In this document: one piece after another, positions 52,724 to 61,786 of the stretch
Layout: each line of letters starts with the position of its first letter
Numbering within the stretch: the first letter of the stretch is position 1
Assembly (NCBI RefSeq): GCF_026341125.1
Contig: NZ_JAPEOR010000003.1
Location: 992,001-1,056,000 of the forward strand
DNA from: Streptomyces sp. NBC_01142
Lineage (GTDB): Bacteria; Actinomycetota; Actinomycetes; Streptomycetales; Streptomycetaceae
Reading direction: 5' to 3'
Length of the DNA stretch: 64,000 bases
Position numbers and translations under genes: made by a program
Notes under the pieces: generated by a model
Told to the model about the DNA's origin: nothing
Databases searched by the model: none
Seen by the model: only the letters and a program-made list of their open reading frames with translations

Positions 52724-53698
52724 ATGCGCGCCGATCGGTTGGTATCGCTGGTCCTGCTGCTGCGGCAGCACGGTCGGCTGTCCGCGACCGCGCTGGCCCG
52801 CGAGCTGGAGGTATCCACCCGCACCGTGCTGCGCGACATCGAGGCGCTGTCCGCAGCCGGCGTCCCGGTCTACGCCGAACGCGGTCGGCACGGCGGCTTC
52901 GCTTTGCTGCCCGGTTTCCAGACCGAGCTCACCGGACTGAACCACGACGAGGCACTTGCCCTGCTGGTCGCCGGATCGCGGCGCGGCGCGCAGGCATTCG
53001 GACTCGGCTCGGCGCTCGCTTCGGCCATGCGCAAGGTGGTTGACGCGCTGCCCGAACGCTCTCGGGCCACCGCGGCCGGCGCGGCTCAGCGATTGCTCAT
53101 CGACCCGGAGACCGACCTCCTCTCGCGTCGGCCGGTTGTCGAGGAGGTGCCTGACACCATCGTGGCCGAGGTGCGGCGCGCGGTGTTCGCCGGACACAAG
53201 CTGCGCATCCACTACGCGGCTGTGGATCAGACCCCGAAGTGGCGCACGGTGGACCCGATCGGCCTGGTCACCGTGCGCGACCAGGGCTACTTGCTGGCCA
53301 CGCGGTCCGGCGCGGACCGCACCTACCGGCTGTCCCGCATCTTGGCCGCCGAGGAACTCGCCGAACCGGCACAGCGACCAGAACGGGTCGATCTGGACCG
53401 GGCCTGGCAGGAACGCAGCACACGGTTTCGGACCGGCGGCGACCAAGTCACCGTGCTGGTACGGGTGAACCCGGCGCGGCGGGAGGATCTGGTGGGCACC
53501 GCGCTGGCCGTCCTCGCCGAGGAAGCCGACGCAGACGGCTGGCTGCGGCTGGAGGTGACCTTCCAAGATTCGAGACATGCCGAATGGGCGCTGTGGCAGC
53601 TCGCCACGAGCGCGGAGGCCCTGGCCCCGCCGTGGTTGCGCAACTCCCTGCGCAACCGCGCCGCCGCGATCGCCACCTGCTACGGAGTGTCATCCTGA
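52724..53698 (+). CDS. YafY-type HTH/WYL transcriptional regulator
   Basis: The 324-residue product starts with an HTH_11 winged helix (1-60, RLVSLVLLLRQHGRLSATALARELEVSTRTVLRDIEALSAAGVPVYAERGRHGGF). A WYL domain follows in the middle (about 140-225, LRIHYAAVDQTPKWRTVDPIGLVTVRDQGYLLATRSG...YRLSRI), then a WCX-type C-terminal domain (about 235-315). WYL domains sense small ligands. It should control the divergent RidA gene and itself. ATG 52724. Confidence 0.92.
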   Translation: MRADRLVSLVLLLRQHGRLSATALARELEVSTRTVLRDIEALSAAGVPVYAERGRHGGFALLPGFQTELTGLNHDEALALLVAGSRRGAQAFGLGSALASAMRKVVDALPERSRATAAGAAQRLLIDPETDLLSRRPVVEEVPDTIVAEVRRAVFAGHKLRIHYAAVDQTPKWRTVDPIGLVTVRDQGYLLATRSGADRTYRLSRILAAEELAEPAQRPERVDLDRAWQERSTRFRTGGDQVTVLVRVNPARREDLVGTALAVLAEEADADGWLRLEVTFQDSRHAEWALWQLATSAEALAPPWLRNSLRNRAAAIATCYGVSS

Positions 53699-54110
53699 GA
53701 GTTGCCGCCTTCTGCGAGCCGCCGCCGAAGCCGACAAGCGCCGGCCGAGCTCGTCGGAGTTCGACCTCACCCCGCGGCACCTGTCACCGTTCGCGGAGGC
53801 CCCCACCTGTTCCGCGGCCCTGTCGTGCAGTTCGGCGAGCCGGAAGAGGGCCAGGGTCCCGCCGGCGTCGACGGCCTGCCCGGCGAGCTGTTCGGCCTCC
53901 TCACGATCCCCGGCTCTTTCCCGCAGCTCAGCGAGCCGGTGCAATGCGTCGGTGTTGCCTGCCTCTTTGGCTTGCCGATACAGGATCTCCGCGCTTTCGT
54001 AGTTCCCGGCCGCCCTCGTCCTCTGGCGAGCTGGTACAAGGCCCACGTGTGGCCGGCCTCGGCGGCTTGCCGGGCGAGTTGTTCGGCTCCCCCGTGATCC
54101 CCAGCCGGAT
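53690..54110 (-). pseudogene. TPR/Sel1-like repeat protein C-terminal fragment
   Basis: Two frames give GDHGGAEQLARQAAEAGHTWALYQLAR and NYESAEILYRQAKEAGNTDALHRLAELRERAGDREEAEQLAGQAVDAGGTLALFRLAELHDRA, a run of 34-36-residue helical repeats found in long Streptomyces repeat proteins. A frameshift separates the first repeat from the rest. The 5' part is replaced by a MerR helix-turn-helix. Its stop region overlaps the end of the WYL gene by a few bases on the opposite strand. Confidence 0.65.
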
Positions 54111-54124
54111 CCGGATCAGGCCCA

Positions 54125-54270
54125 CCACGGCCTGGGCGTCGTAGCGCCGATATCCCGAAGCGTCACGTTCGGGTTCGGCGAGCAGGCCGCGCCGGTGATA
54201 GGGGCGCACGGCCCGAACTGTGACCCCCGTCTGGGCAGCGAGCTGGCCAATGGCGAGCGCCGGACACGAT
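54125..54270 (-). pseudogene. MerR-type DNA-binding domain fragment
   Basis: ALAIGQLAAQTGVTVRAVRPYHRRGLLAEPERDASGYRRYDAQAVVGLIRIR is a MerR helix-turn-helix and wing, with Pro in place of the usual Tyr-His pair spacing (VRPYHRRGLL for LRHYHRIGLL). It runs on into the repeat fragment, so a deletion has joined the two. The dimerisation helix is missing. Confidence 0.65.
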
Positions 54271-54388
54271 CTCCCCAGTGTGTGCTCGGTCGGTGCGATG
54301 CTCGTCGGGCCGGGGCGAGGTGCAACGGGCCGCGCCCCGGCCGACCGCTTCACGCCCTCTCAGCCGCGAGGGCACACCGGACCTGCTG

Positions 54389-55171
54389 TCAGGGGCAGTT
54401 GACCATCGAGTCGCCGGTGTCGCGGTTGCAGGAGTCGAAGGCGAGGCCGCCGTCGAGGCTGTCGTTGGCGTTGACGCCGTCGGTGGCGTTGAGGGTGTCG
54501 TTGCCCTCGTCGCCGCTCAGGGTGTCGTTGCCGCTTCCTCCGGCCAGAGTGTCGTTTCCGGTGTTCCCGTTGAGGGTGTCGTTGCCCTCGTCCCCGTTGA
54601 GGGTGTCGTTTCCGGCATTGCCGTTAATGGTGTCGTTCCCTCCCAGTCCGGAGATGGTGTCGTTTCCGGGCCCACCGTTGATGGTGTCGTTGCCCGGAGT
54701 CGCTGCTGTGAGGCCGAGGACCCCGGTCGGGTCGTCGCCGACGAGACGATCCGCGCGGGGGCCGCCGTTGAGCTGATCCTTGCCGTCGCCCCCGTAGAGA
54801 GTGGCGGGAACATCCAGATTCGGGGAGACCGTGATGTCGTCGTCGGCGTCCTGGCCGTTGACCTGCACGGCCGTGGGGAGCGGGCACGCCGCGGTGTTCT
54901 CCGACCGTGTCTCGCAGGGGGCTACGGCGCGCACTTCGTCCGTGTTGTCCGACACGAGGACGACGCTGCCCTGACGGCGGATGGTGATGTCATTGGCCAC
55001 GCCCTGATCCGCCGTGACGAGCAGGGTGCCGCCGGCCATCTCGACCACCGTGGCGCCCGCGAGTTGCCGGGGCTCGGCGGTGAGCGGGGCCGCTGAGGCC
55101 GAGGTGCCGGCCAGTGCAGCGCAGAGGAGCGCTCCGGCCGACAGGATCACGTAGATACGTCGTGCTGTCAT
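54389..55171 (-). CDS. Secreted RTX-like calcium-binding repeat protein
   Basis: The 260-residue product has a signal peptide ([29 protein letters not shown]), a beta-rich N-terminal domain with one disulfide candidate ([17 protein letters not shown]), and then about ten nine-residue repeats of the form G-G-x-G-N-D-T-I/L-x (about 140-235), the calcium-binding RTX parallel beta-roll. It ends with a short capping region ([23 protein letters not shown]). No protease or lipase domain is attached. ATG 55171. It is the second of two tandem paralogues of equal length. Confidence 0.88.
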   Translation of the reverse strand: MTARRIYVILSAGALLCAALAGTSASAAPLTAEPRQLAGATVVEMAGGTLLVTADQGVANDITIRRQGSVVLVSDNTDEVRAVAPCETRSENTAACPLPTAVQVNGQDADDDITVSPNLDVPATLYGGDGKDQLNGGPRADRLVGDDPTGVLGLTAATPGNDTINGGPGNDTISGLGGNDTINGNAGNDTLNGDEGNDTLNGNTGNDTLAGGSGNDTLSGDEGNDTLNATDGVNANDSLDGGLAFDSCNRDTGDSMVNCP

Positions 55172-55239
55172 GGTTGTGCGTCTCCTTCGTCGTGTAGCTG
55201 GCACTGGGGGCCTGTCTCCGTGCCGTTCGCGCGCGCCGG

Positions 55240-56022
55240 TCATGGGCACTCTGTGACGCTGTCGCCCAGGTCGGCCGGGCAGCTGTCGGCCTGGGTGCCC
55301 CCCTGGACGTAGTCGTTGCCGCTGACATCATCGACGGCGTTGAGACTGTCGCGGCCCGGGCCCCCCTCCACGAAGTCGTTGCCGGTGCCGGCGACCACCT
55401 GGTCGTCACCGTCGCCACCGCTCACCACGTCGTTGCCGGCGCCTGCGTTGATGACGTCGGAGCTGGCCCGGCCCTCGATCGAGTCGTTGCCGGCGCCGCC
55501 GAAGATCCGGTCCGGGCCGCTGGCGCCGGTGAGCGTGTCGTTGCCGCCTCCACCGGAGAGGAAGTCGGAGCCTTCGTCGCCTTCCAGGGTGTCGTTGGCG
55601 CTGCCGCCCTGGAGGCTGTCGTCACCCGCGCCACCGACCAGGGTTACCCCCGGACTCGCCAGGGAGGACGTGACGTTGTCGGCCTGGTCACCGGCGTTGA
55701 CGACGAACTCGGTGAGGCTGTTGGCCCCCGGGCAGACGGCCTCTGTGGCGCTGATCGCGGTGCACCCGCCGAAAGCCACGATGGTGTCACCGGTGTCCCT
55801 CACCCGGATCGTGTTGCCGACCTGCCACACGGAGATGGTGTTGCCCAGGCCCACAGCGGCGGTGACGGTGACCGACGTGCCGTTCTTGCTCACCAGCGTG
55901 CCGGCCACGGCGGAGCCGGGCGGCTGGGTACCGGGGGTCGCACTCGCCGGGCCGGTGAGGCACAGCGTGAAGCCGAACACCGTTGTCAGGAGCGCAACGG
56001 TGCGATAAAGCGCCTTGTCCAT
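55240..56022 (-). CDS. Secreted RTX-like calcium-binding repeat protein (paralogue)
   Basis: Also 260 residues: signal peptide ([31 protein letters not shown]), beta-rich domain with a cysteine pair ([16 protein letters not shown]), RTX repeats ([37 protein letters not shown]...), and the same cap ([22 protein letters not shown]). ATG 56022 follows aggaggcag. It lies 68 bases upstream of its paralogue on the same strand, so the two are likely one transcript. Confidence 0.88.
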   Translation of the reverse strand: MDKALYRTVALLTTVFGFTLCLTGPASATPGTQPPGSAVAGTLVSKNGTSVTVTAAVGLGNTISVWQVGNTIRVRDTGDTIVAFGGCTAISATEAVCPGANSLTEFVVNAGDQADNVTSSLASPGVTLVGGAGDDSLQGGSANDTLEGDEGSDFLSGGGGNDTLTGASGPDRIFGGAGNDSIEGRASSDVINAGAGNDVVSGGDGDDQVVAGTGNDFVEGGPGRDSLNAVDDVSGNDYVQGGTQADSCPADLGDSVTECP

Positions 56023-57525
56023 GACCTGCCTCCTGGAAAGCGTGCGGGATCGTTGTTCGGCACGAAATACTTTCGTGGCCCATCCAGTGGTGACATGGCG
56101 CAGCAACGCCACCCGCATGCCTGGAATGGCGTTTGCCGTTTGGGTGCGTGAGGCCGTTCCACGGGCCCGCGAATCTTTGCCTCGTCACCTTGGTACGGGA
56201 CAGCAGAATTTTGCCCGCCGGAAACGGCCGCTTACGGTGTGCTCGCCTTCCCGGCCTATGACGGCAGTACGGCGGTGCGTGATGGCTTACAGCAGAACTG
56301 ATCGCGCATTGTCGGAAACGGTTGCCACACATCGGATGATGCCAGGCGCCCTCAGCTGCCGGGCCTGAGTATGCCGTGTGGAGACCTTGTGGAGGAGAGG
56401 GTTTAGCGCCATTGAAGGGATAATTCCCTGAGTCTCTGACGTGCGGTGCAGGCCGTGCCGATGGCAGGAGTGCTGCGGAAAGGAACGCGTGCAGAGTGGC
56501 GGAAACACCACCTCATGGCTTCCGGACTGCAGGCATGTGTCGTTCCCCCAGCCGCGTACGAACGGCTGCGGGCCAGTGCGGAATCGTTCGCCGGCGATCC
56601 CGCGGCTGCACCCTTTCGTGGCTGCGCTCTGTTCGAAGCCCCTCGCACCGGGCCGGGGAGGTGCACGTGCAGACGTCCATCGACTTGCCCGACGGTTGGA
56701 CGCCCGCGCTCATCAACGTACGCATCCCGTTCTTCTGCGACGGCAAGCACTGGGCCGACGTGGCTGCCACGGAGGCCGGCTGGTCCGGCAGCGGGAACAC
56801 CTTCTCGGTGGATGTCTCAACAGCCGTACGGGCTACTTCCGCGCACACCTCCGTGCCACTTCCACGTTCCAGTCGGCCACGTCGGCGCCGGTCCAGGCGG
56901 GGCGATAGCCAGTCGGCACACGCAAAGCCCCCGGTCGCGAAGACCGGGGGACCTTGGTCTGTGTCCACGCGGTGGCCCGTTGGCGGGTGTCGAGTTCCCG
57001 TTGTGCCTCGGAGGCGGCATCGATATCGGGTGGTCGCGGCCACGCCCGCCAGCGGGCACCGGGCCTCTCGTCTCGACCGTGGCCAATCCGATGGGCCCGT
57101 ATGGACGGTCTCGCTGCTCTCGCAGCCCGGCCCCAGGCCATCGGGTCGTGGATGCCGGGCGGCCGAGCGAGTGGAAGGCTCTGTTCCGCCGTGGGTGAGG
57201 TGTGGACTGTTTCCACGCCGCTGTGCGGGTTGTTGGAAGCGACGATGCCCGAGGGCCTGGTCCGCAACGCGATCTCGCTGCCCCGGCCTGGCCGGACTGC
57301 GCCTGCCGCGCGGCCCGCCCAGTCCGCAGCCTGTACCCGCCTCCACCCCGGCCCTCTCACCCCGAGACGGGAAGAGCCCCGCACCGGCCCGCACACTCGT
57401 GTTGAGTGCCGACGCACGCCGTTCCTGCAGGCCGCTGACCGAAGGCCTCGAATGTCCAGGGCGATAGCCGGGTGCGGGGTGCCGTTGCCCGGGCCGGACC
57501 GCGGGAACCGGACATCAGGCGTACA
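56023..57525. other. Long region without an intact gene
   Basis: About 1.5 kb. The first 350 bases should contain the promoter of the RTX pair. A plus-strand frame at about 56661-56820 reads VHVQTSIDLPDGWTPALINVRIPFFCDGKHWADVAATEAGWSGSGNTFSVDVS, and another at about 56460-56650 reads MAGVLRKGTRAEWRKHHLMASGLQACVVPPAAYERLRASAESFAG. Both look like parts of one broken gene of unknown family. On the minus strand near 56900-56835, GYRRAWTGADVADWNVEVARRC-like sequence is a further scrap. From 56960 to 57525 nothing is supported. Confidence 0.4.
56928..56950. terminator. 9-bp perfect hairpin
   Basis: CCCCCGGTC (56928-56936) and GACCGGGGG (56942-56950) pair around gcgaa. It sits downstream of the broken plus-strand frame at 56661 and is of the kind found at gene or phage-module ends. 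Confidence 0.65.
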
Positions 57526-58074
57526 TCAGAGCTGAAACTCGGCGGGAGACACTCCCAGCGCCGTGCAGGCCTCCCGGATGATCACCTGCTCGGCCTGCGA
57601 GAAGTCGCCGTCGGCACCCGCGATGACGATGCCGGTCTGGATCACCGCCCTCGCCTCGGTCGGCTTCTTGGCGGCCTTGGCGATGTCCTGCATCGCCTCG
57701 GCCTTGCCCTGCTGGAAGTTGTGGGTCAGCTGGTCCACGTGCTTGTTGAAGCGCTGGCGCAACTGCTCCGGCGGGAAGTTCTGCAGCACCTCATTGCTGA
57801 GGATCATCGACTCGACGTGCTGCCGCTCGGCCGGGTCCACCTGCCCGTCCGCAGCCGCGACCAGTGCGCACATCGCCATGCTTGCGTCTCGGTACGCACC
57901 GCTCTTCAGCTCGGTCTTGAGGGAGCCGAGCTGCGTCTTGAGCGCGCTGACCAACTGGGCGCGTGAACCACCGCCGGACCCCGCGCCGCGGCTGTGTCCG
58001 CCGGTCGTGCCGCGCCCGCCCTGGGACTGCTGCAGAGTCCTGGCCTGGTCCTTGAGCCGGTCCCACACTGCCAT
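57526..58074 (-). CDS. TerB-family tellurite resistance protein
   Basis: The 182-residue product has a short Gly/Ser-rich linker (HSRGAGSGGGSRAQL) and then a TerB helical domain (about 55-180) with its two acidic metal-site stretches, A-A-A-D-G-Q-V-D-P-A-E-R and I-A-G-A-D-G-D-F-S-Q-A-E, as in KlaA/TerB proteins. TerB-type proteins are linked to tellurite and stress resistance. ATG 58074 follows gaggtgacg. No other ter gene is in the window. Confidence 0.88.
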   Translation of the reverse strand: MAVWDRLKDQARTLQQSQGGRGTTGGHSRGAGSGGGSRAQLVSALKTQLGSLKTELKSGAYRDASMAMCALVAAADGQVDPAERQHVESMILSNEVLQNFPPEQLRQRFNKHVDQLTHNFQQGKAEAMQDIAKAAKKPTEARAVIQTGIVIAGADGDFSQAEQVIIREACTALGVSPAEFQL

Positions 58075-58608
58075 TGACGTCACCTCGGTATTCGTCTGAG
58101 TCATCGCTCGCGGACCCGCGCGCGCTCACCTGACCAACGGCCGCTCCCGGGCAAAGGTTCCGCAAAGCGCGCCGACCCTGCCCTCGTTCGCTGAAGTTCA
58201 CTGTCCCGAGGTTCCCGGTCCCGGAGTATTGAGGGTCCCGGGGACATTCGGTCCCGGGATTCTCGGTGTCCTCGCCCCCGGCCCGGCCCGGTCCACGACT
58301 GGTTCGTCATGCCGCTGGCCAGCGATGACTCAGAGGCCACCGTCGAGGACAAGAGGACCGAACTGCATGATGCGGCCCAGCTGCGGCCCAGGTGGATGCC
58401 GTGACCGCCGCCCTGGCCGAGGCGCATCGGCACGGCTGGATCCACCGGGACATCACCCGCCGCTCGCGGGACGCTGGAGTGCCCGGCGACCGGCCGGGGC
58501 ATACGGAGGGCAGACAACCAGGCGTAGGCCGAGGCTGAGGTGGATCCCAGCCGAGTACCTCGCGAACCAGCACTCAATCGCCGACACGCCGCGGTTATCC
58601 TGCGCAGC
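58075..58608. other. Region between divergent TerB and IMPase-like genes
   Basis: 534 bases with no well-supported gene. A short plus-strand frame at about 58401-58530 (VTAALAEAHRHGWIHRDITRRSRDAGVPGDRPG) has weak helix-turn-helix flavour but no match. A run of repeated gtcccggg/ggtcccgg words near 58203-58256 is of simple-sequence type. Confidence 0.35.
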
Positions 58609-59424
58609 ATGCTGATCATGAACACGGAGACTGACGCGCAACTGGCCGTGACGGCAGCCGAAGCGGGAGCGGCTGTGGTCCGCGACATGTACGGGGAATC
58701 GCTGGCGCGGTTCGAGAAATCTGCTGGTGACTTCGCGACAGCCGCAGACCTTGCGGCAGAGAAGGCCATCCTCGACATTCTGGGAACCGCCCGACCCGAC
58801 GATGCCGTGACGGGCGAGGAGAGCGGACACACCGGAGCGGACGGCGCGGATCGCAGGTGGCTGGTCGATCCCTTGTGCGGCACGCTGAACTACGCCGTGC
58901 ACAACATGCTGGTCGCGGTGAACGTCGCTCTGCGGGTGGGGCCTGACATCACAGCGGCCGCAGCAGCCGACCCGTTCAACGGCGAGGTGTTCTGGACTGA
59001 CGGCGAACGCGCCCATCTCCGAAAAGGCGGCGTAGATGAGGAACTGACGCCTTCGCCCGGTTCCCGGCTGGTAGACATCAACCTCGACCCACCGTTCCCC
59101 AACTCACCGGCCTTCCGGGCGGCTCGCATCCTCACCGCCCCAGGATTCACCGAGCACTTCCGGCCTCGCGTCGTCTCCACCACCCTGGCGGTGGCCTGGG
59201 TCGCCGCAGGCCGAAGGGCCGCTTACGTCACCGACGGCCACCTGCGCGACAGTGTGCATTTCGCCGCCGGGATCGCCTTGTGCAAAGCCGCTGGCTGCGT
59301 GGTGACCGGCATCCACGGCCAACCGCTGCACACCGGCGCAGGTGGACTGGTCGTGGCGGCTGACCAGCAGACGCACGCCGCGTTGCTGGAGATGGTCAGC
59401 AACCAGCTCTCAGCTGACCGATAG
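58609..59424 (+). CDS. Inositol monophosphatase-family protein
   Basis: The 271-residue product shows the family order: G-E-E-S-G (69-73, metal-binding Glu), W-L-V-D-P-L-C-G-T-L-N-Y (84-95) and a late L-R-D-S-V-H-F-A-A-G block with the third metal Asp. In the second motif the usual D-P-I-D-G-T is D-P-L-C-G-T, so one metal/catalytic Asp is a Cys. This may be a subgroup feature or may mean a changed or lost activity. ATG 58609; ATG 58618 is also possible. Confidence 0.82.
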   Translation: MLIMNTETDAQLAVTAAEAGAAVVRDMYGESLARFEKSAGDFATAADLAAEKAILDILGTARPDDAVTGEESGHTGADGADRRWLVDPLCGTLNYAVHNMLVAVNVALRVGPDITAAAAADPFNGEVFWTDGERAHLRKGGVDEELTPSPGSRLVDINLDPPFPNSPAFRAARILTAPGFTEHFRPRVVSTTLAVAWVAAGRRAAYVTDGHLRDSVHFAAGIALCKAAGCVVTGIHGQPLHTGAGGLVVAADQQTHAALLEMVSNQLSADR

Positions 59425-59955
59425 GTCAACCGTGCGCGGCCGTGCAGCAATTGCGTACGGACGGCGCTCCGCGAAGTGCCACGCATGCTGCGGCATGCTC
59501 ATCTGTCAGAAACTCGACCGGCATCCCGGATCTCCCAACAGTCGATCGACAACGACTGCCGAAGGCTCCGGTGCCACAGAACCCGAAGTTCAAAACCTCT
59601 CTTGAGTACCGCCAGGGCTTAGCGCCGTTTTCCTTTCCGATGTTCCTACCGGGGCACATGGGCATCAGATGCGAGCAGGCGAAGCTCGTCCTGAGGGGTC
59701 TTCTCCGAAACAGCGAGCGGGCGGCCCACCAGGGACGTTGACGTTGACCTCGGCTTCGCGCGGAACTCAGGTAGCGCTCGGTGGGGCTCCTCCTCTCCGG
59801 CTGCGTAACTCCATATGGGATGGCCGCGAGGTGGAGTCCGGCGCCGGGGTCGCCACGGCGGCAGGCGAGCACCGCACGCGCAACACCAAAGCGGGGTGTG
59901 ACCGAGATACGCGGCAAAGGGGCAACGGGATGATCTTGAACCTCGGACGGGTCTT
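59425..59955. other. Region downstream of the resolvase
   Basis: 531 bases without a supportable gene between the IMPase-like gene and the resolvase stop. If the resolvase belongs to a Tn3-type element, one terminus might lie here. I looked for a GGGG...TAAG type end and found no convincing 38-base match. Confidence 0.4.
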
Positions 59956-60825
59956 CTACGGTGCCGACACCACGGCGGTGTGTTCGTCGTGCTCGCGCAG
60001 CATCCTCATCACGGTCGCCGGGGAGGGATGCTGGCCCTTCTTCTTGCCGGTGGTGATGACGACCCGCTTCGCGATGTCGCGCAGGCTCATCTCCTGCTCG
60101 CGCAGGTGGAGGGCCATGGACAGCATGGATTCGTCGGTGACGCCGGCGCCGCCGATGGTCTTGCCGCGTTTGCGGGCGGACTCGTGGCCTTCGAGGGTGC
60201 GGTCGCGGATGTACTCGCGTTCCATGCCGGACATGGCCGCTAGTACGGTGAACACGATGCCGGACGGGTCGTGCGAGCCCTTCAGTTCCCCGGTGAGGAA
60301 CTCCAGGCCGACGTCGCTCGCCTTCAGCTCCTCGGCGAGCGTGGCCAGTTCGATACCGCGGCCGAGTCGCTTGTGTTCGTGGACAACGATGGTGACGTGC
60401 ACGCCGGAGGAGCGGATCTCCCCGGCGAGCTTGACGGCGGCCTCCAGCTCGGGGCGTCGGGTGGCGCGGGTGGAGATCTTCTCCGAGAAGACCCGGGTCA
60501 CCCCGGCTTCGGCGAGGGAGTCGAGCTGTGCGTCGAGGGATTGCCGCGCGGTCGAGGCGCGGGCGTACCCGAGACGGACGTGTCCGACCGGCTCGGCGCC
60601 GGCGCTCGCGGGCCGGGGCAGCTCGGTCCAGAGCGAGCCCGGCTTGCGTACGGCGGGGGTCGGCACGCTGAGCACCTTGGTGAGTTGGGGCACGAGGCGG
60701 AAGCGGGCAGTGTGGTACTGGATCGCCACCTTGTTCTTGCCGGTGCGGCAGGGCGAGCCCGCGGGGGCGGCGCAGGTGGACATGGGGCAGTCGTGCGATT
60801 CCACGCGCTTGAAGTCGTCGCTCAC
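59956..60825 (-). CDS. Serine recombinase (resolvase) with N-terminal Cys-rich extension
   Basis: The 289-residue product has a resolvase catalytic domain (about 85-215): G-Y-A-R-A-S-T-A-R-Q-S-L-D-A-Q with nucleophile Ser91, and the V-H-E-H-K-R-L-G-R-G and M-E-R-E-Y-I-R-D-R-T helices. A helix-turn-helix follows (about 225-280, SLRDIAKRVVITTGKKKGQHPSPATVMRMLREH). Ahead of it lies an unusual extension with Cys13, Cys18, Cys26 and a following Y-H-T-A-R-F block that could bind zinc. GTG 60825 is used; the longer frame would run through the res-like repeats. Likely resolves cointegrates of the neighbouring Tn3-type element. Confidence 0.85.
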   Translation of the reverse strand: MSDDFKRVESHDCPMSTCAAPAGSPCRTGKNKVAIQYHTARFRLVPQLTKVLSVPTPAVRKPGSLWTELPRPASAGAEPVGHVRLGYARASTARQSLDAQLDSLAEAGVTRVFSEKISTRATRRPELEAAVKLAGEIRSSGVHVTIVVHEHKRLGRGIELATLAEELKASDVGLEFLTGELKGSHDPSGIVFTVLAAMSGMEREYIRDRTLEGHESARKRGKTIGGAGVTDESMLSMALHLREQEMSLRDIAKRVVITTGKKKGQHPSPATVMRMLREHDEHTAVVSAP

Positions 60826-60835
60826 ACCCCAGACC

Positions 60836-60949
60836 GTTTCATGAGGGTGTTTCAGACGTCCAGCCGTTTGCAACAACTCATGAAACATGATCGCCGCAGA
60901 TGAGTCGCCGCGCGGTGCGGTGTTTCATGAGCGACCACCTATGAAACGC
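60836..60949. repeat. Inverted GTTTCATGAG repeats, probable res site
   Basis: Four copies of one motif lie just upstream of the resolvase: GTTTCATGAG (60836-60845), its exact inverse CTCATGAAAC (60877-60886), GTTTCATGAG again (60922-60931) and the inverse with one change CTATGAAAC (60940-60948). The last two form a 27-base dyad, the size of a resolvase-dimer site; the spacing of the set is that of a res region with sub-sites. It would serve both recombination and repression of the resolvase promoter. Confidence 0.75.
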
Positions 60950-60973
60950 CGAACGCAAGAAGGGGTCGTTTTT

Positions 60974-61684
60974 CTAAGCCGCCCCCGTGCCTGCTTCCCC
61001 ACCGACGATCCCGAAGAGCTCCTCGCAGCCCGTGAGCCCGCTCACCGTCACGGGTGGACGCTCGCGCAAGTGCCAATCTTCACGGGAGAGACGGAACCGC
61101 TGGGACTCGATGACCTTGCCGTGCAGGACGTCACGCGTGATGCCGTCGGGGCGGTAGCCGAGTTTCAGCGACACGGAAACCGAGGAGAAGTTGTCAGTGA
61201 AGGACATCGATGTCGCCGACACGGCACCCAGTTCCGCGAACGCGAGGTGCAGCATGGCAACGCGCATCTCGGTCCCAAGTCCCCGACCCTGATGGTTCAG
61301 CCCGATCCACGAGCCCGAGACGATCTCTTGGCGGATGCCGAAATCCACGGCTCGCATGTCCTGAACGCCGACAGGGCGGCCCTCGAAGAAGGCGACGAGT
61401 TCCAGCGCCCAGTTCTGCGGCGTCCACCGTCCCAGCCGACTCCAGTGCAGCTGCATGACATGCCGTGCGCGCTCGGCTGGCGGCAGATCGGTCCAGGGCG
61501 TCAAGAAGGGCCTGGCGCTCGGCTCGTGGACGCCCCGCGCGGCGACATCGGCAAGCTCCGCCAACTCGTCCTCGGATGGAAGTCGCAACTCCAGACGCGG
61601 AGACCGTACGCGTAGGCCTTTCAACGGCCAATGATCGATAAGCACGCGCGCCAGTCTGCACAGATCGTGCCCGGACCGCACCAC
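60974..61684 (-). CDS. GNAT-family N-acetyltransferase
   Basis: The 236-residue product has an N-terminal L-R-L-P-S-E-D-E-L block and the acetyl-CoA site I-G-L-N-H-Q-G-R-G-L-G-T-E-M-R-V-A-M-L. A late S-V-S-L-K-L-G-Y-R-P-D-G-I strand is typical of the RimJ/RimL-like branch. It is on the same strand as the resolvase and ends just beyond the res repeats, so it may be a passenger of the transposon or the flank of it. Substrate unknown. Confidence 0.85.
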   Translation of the reverse strand: MVRSGHDLCRLARVLIDHWPLKGLRVRSPRLELRLPSEDELAELADVAARGVHEPSARPFLTPWTDLPPAERARHVMQLHWSRLGRWTPQNWALELVAFFEGRPVGVQDMRAVDFGIRQEIVSGSWIGLNHQGRGLGTEMRVAMLHLAFAELGAVSATSMSFTDNFSSVSVSLKLGYRPDGITRDVLHGKVIESQRFRLSREDWHLRERPPVTVSGLTGCEELFGIVGGEAGTGAA

Positions 61685-61786
61685 CTTTTCCCCCTCCCCG
61701 GGAAATGGTCCTCAGAAGCAAAAACCTGTCGAACCAGCGCCCTTTGCTCCAAACGAAGCAGCCCCATCGGTAGCTGAGGGCGCGCC

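Noticed and set aside
57526..58074. Full tellurite resistance (ter) operon
   Set aside because: Only a TerB-type gene is present; no terC, terD or terZ-like gene was found on either side.
60962..60979. ggggtcgtttttctaag as a Tn3-type 38-base terminus
   Set aside because: It starts GGGG and ends TAAG as such ends do, but it is only 17 bases long, lies in the 3' end of the GNAT gene, and has no inverted partner that I could find.
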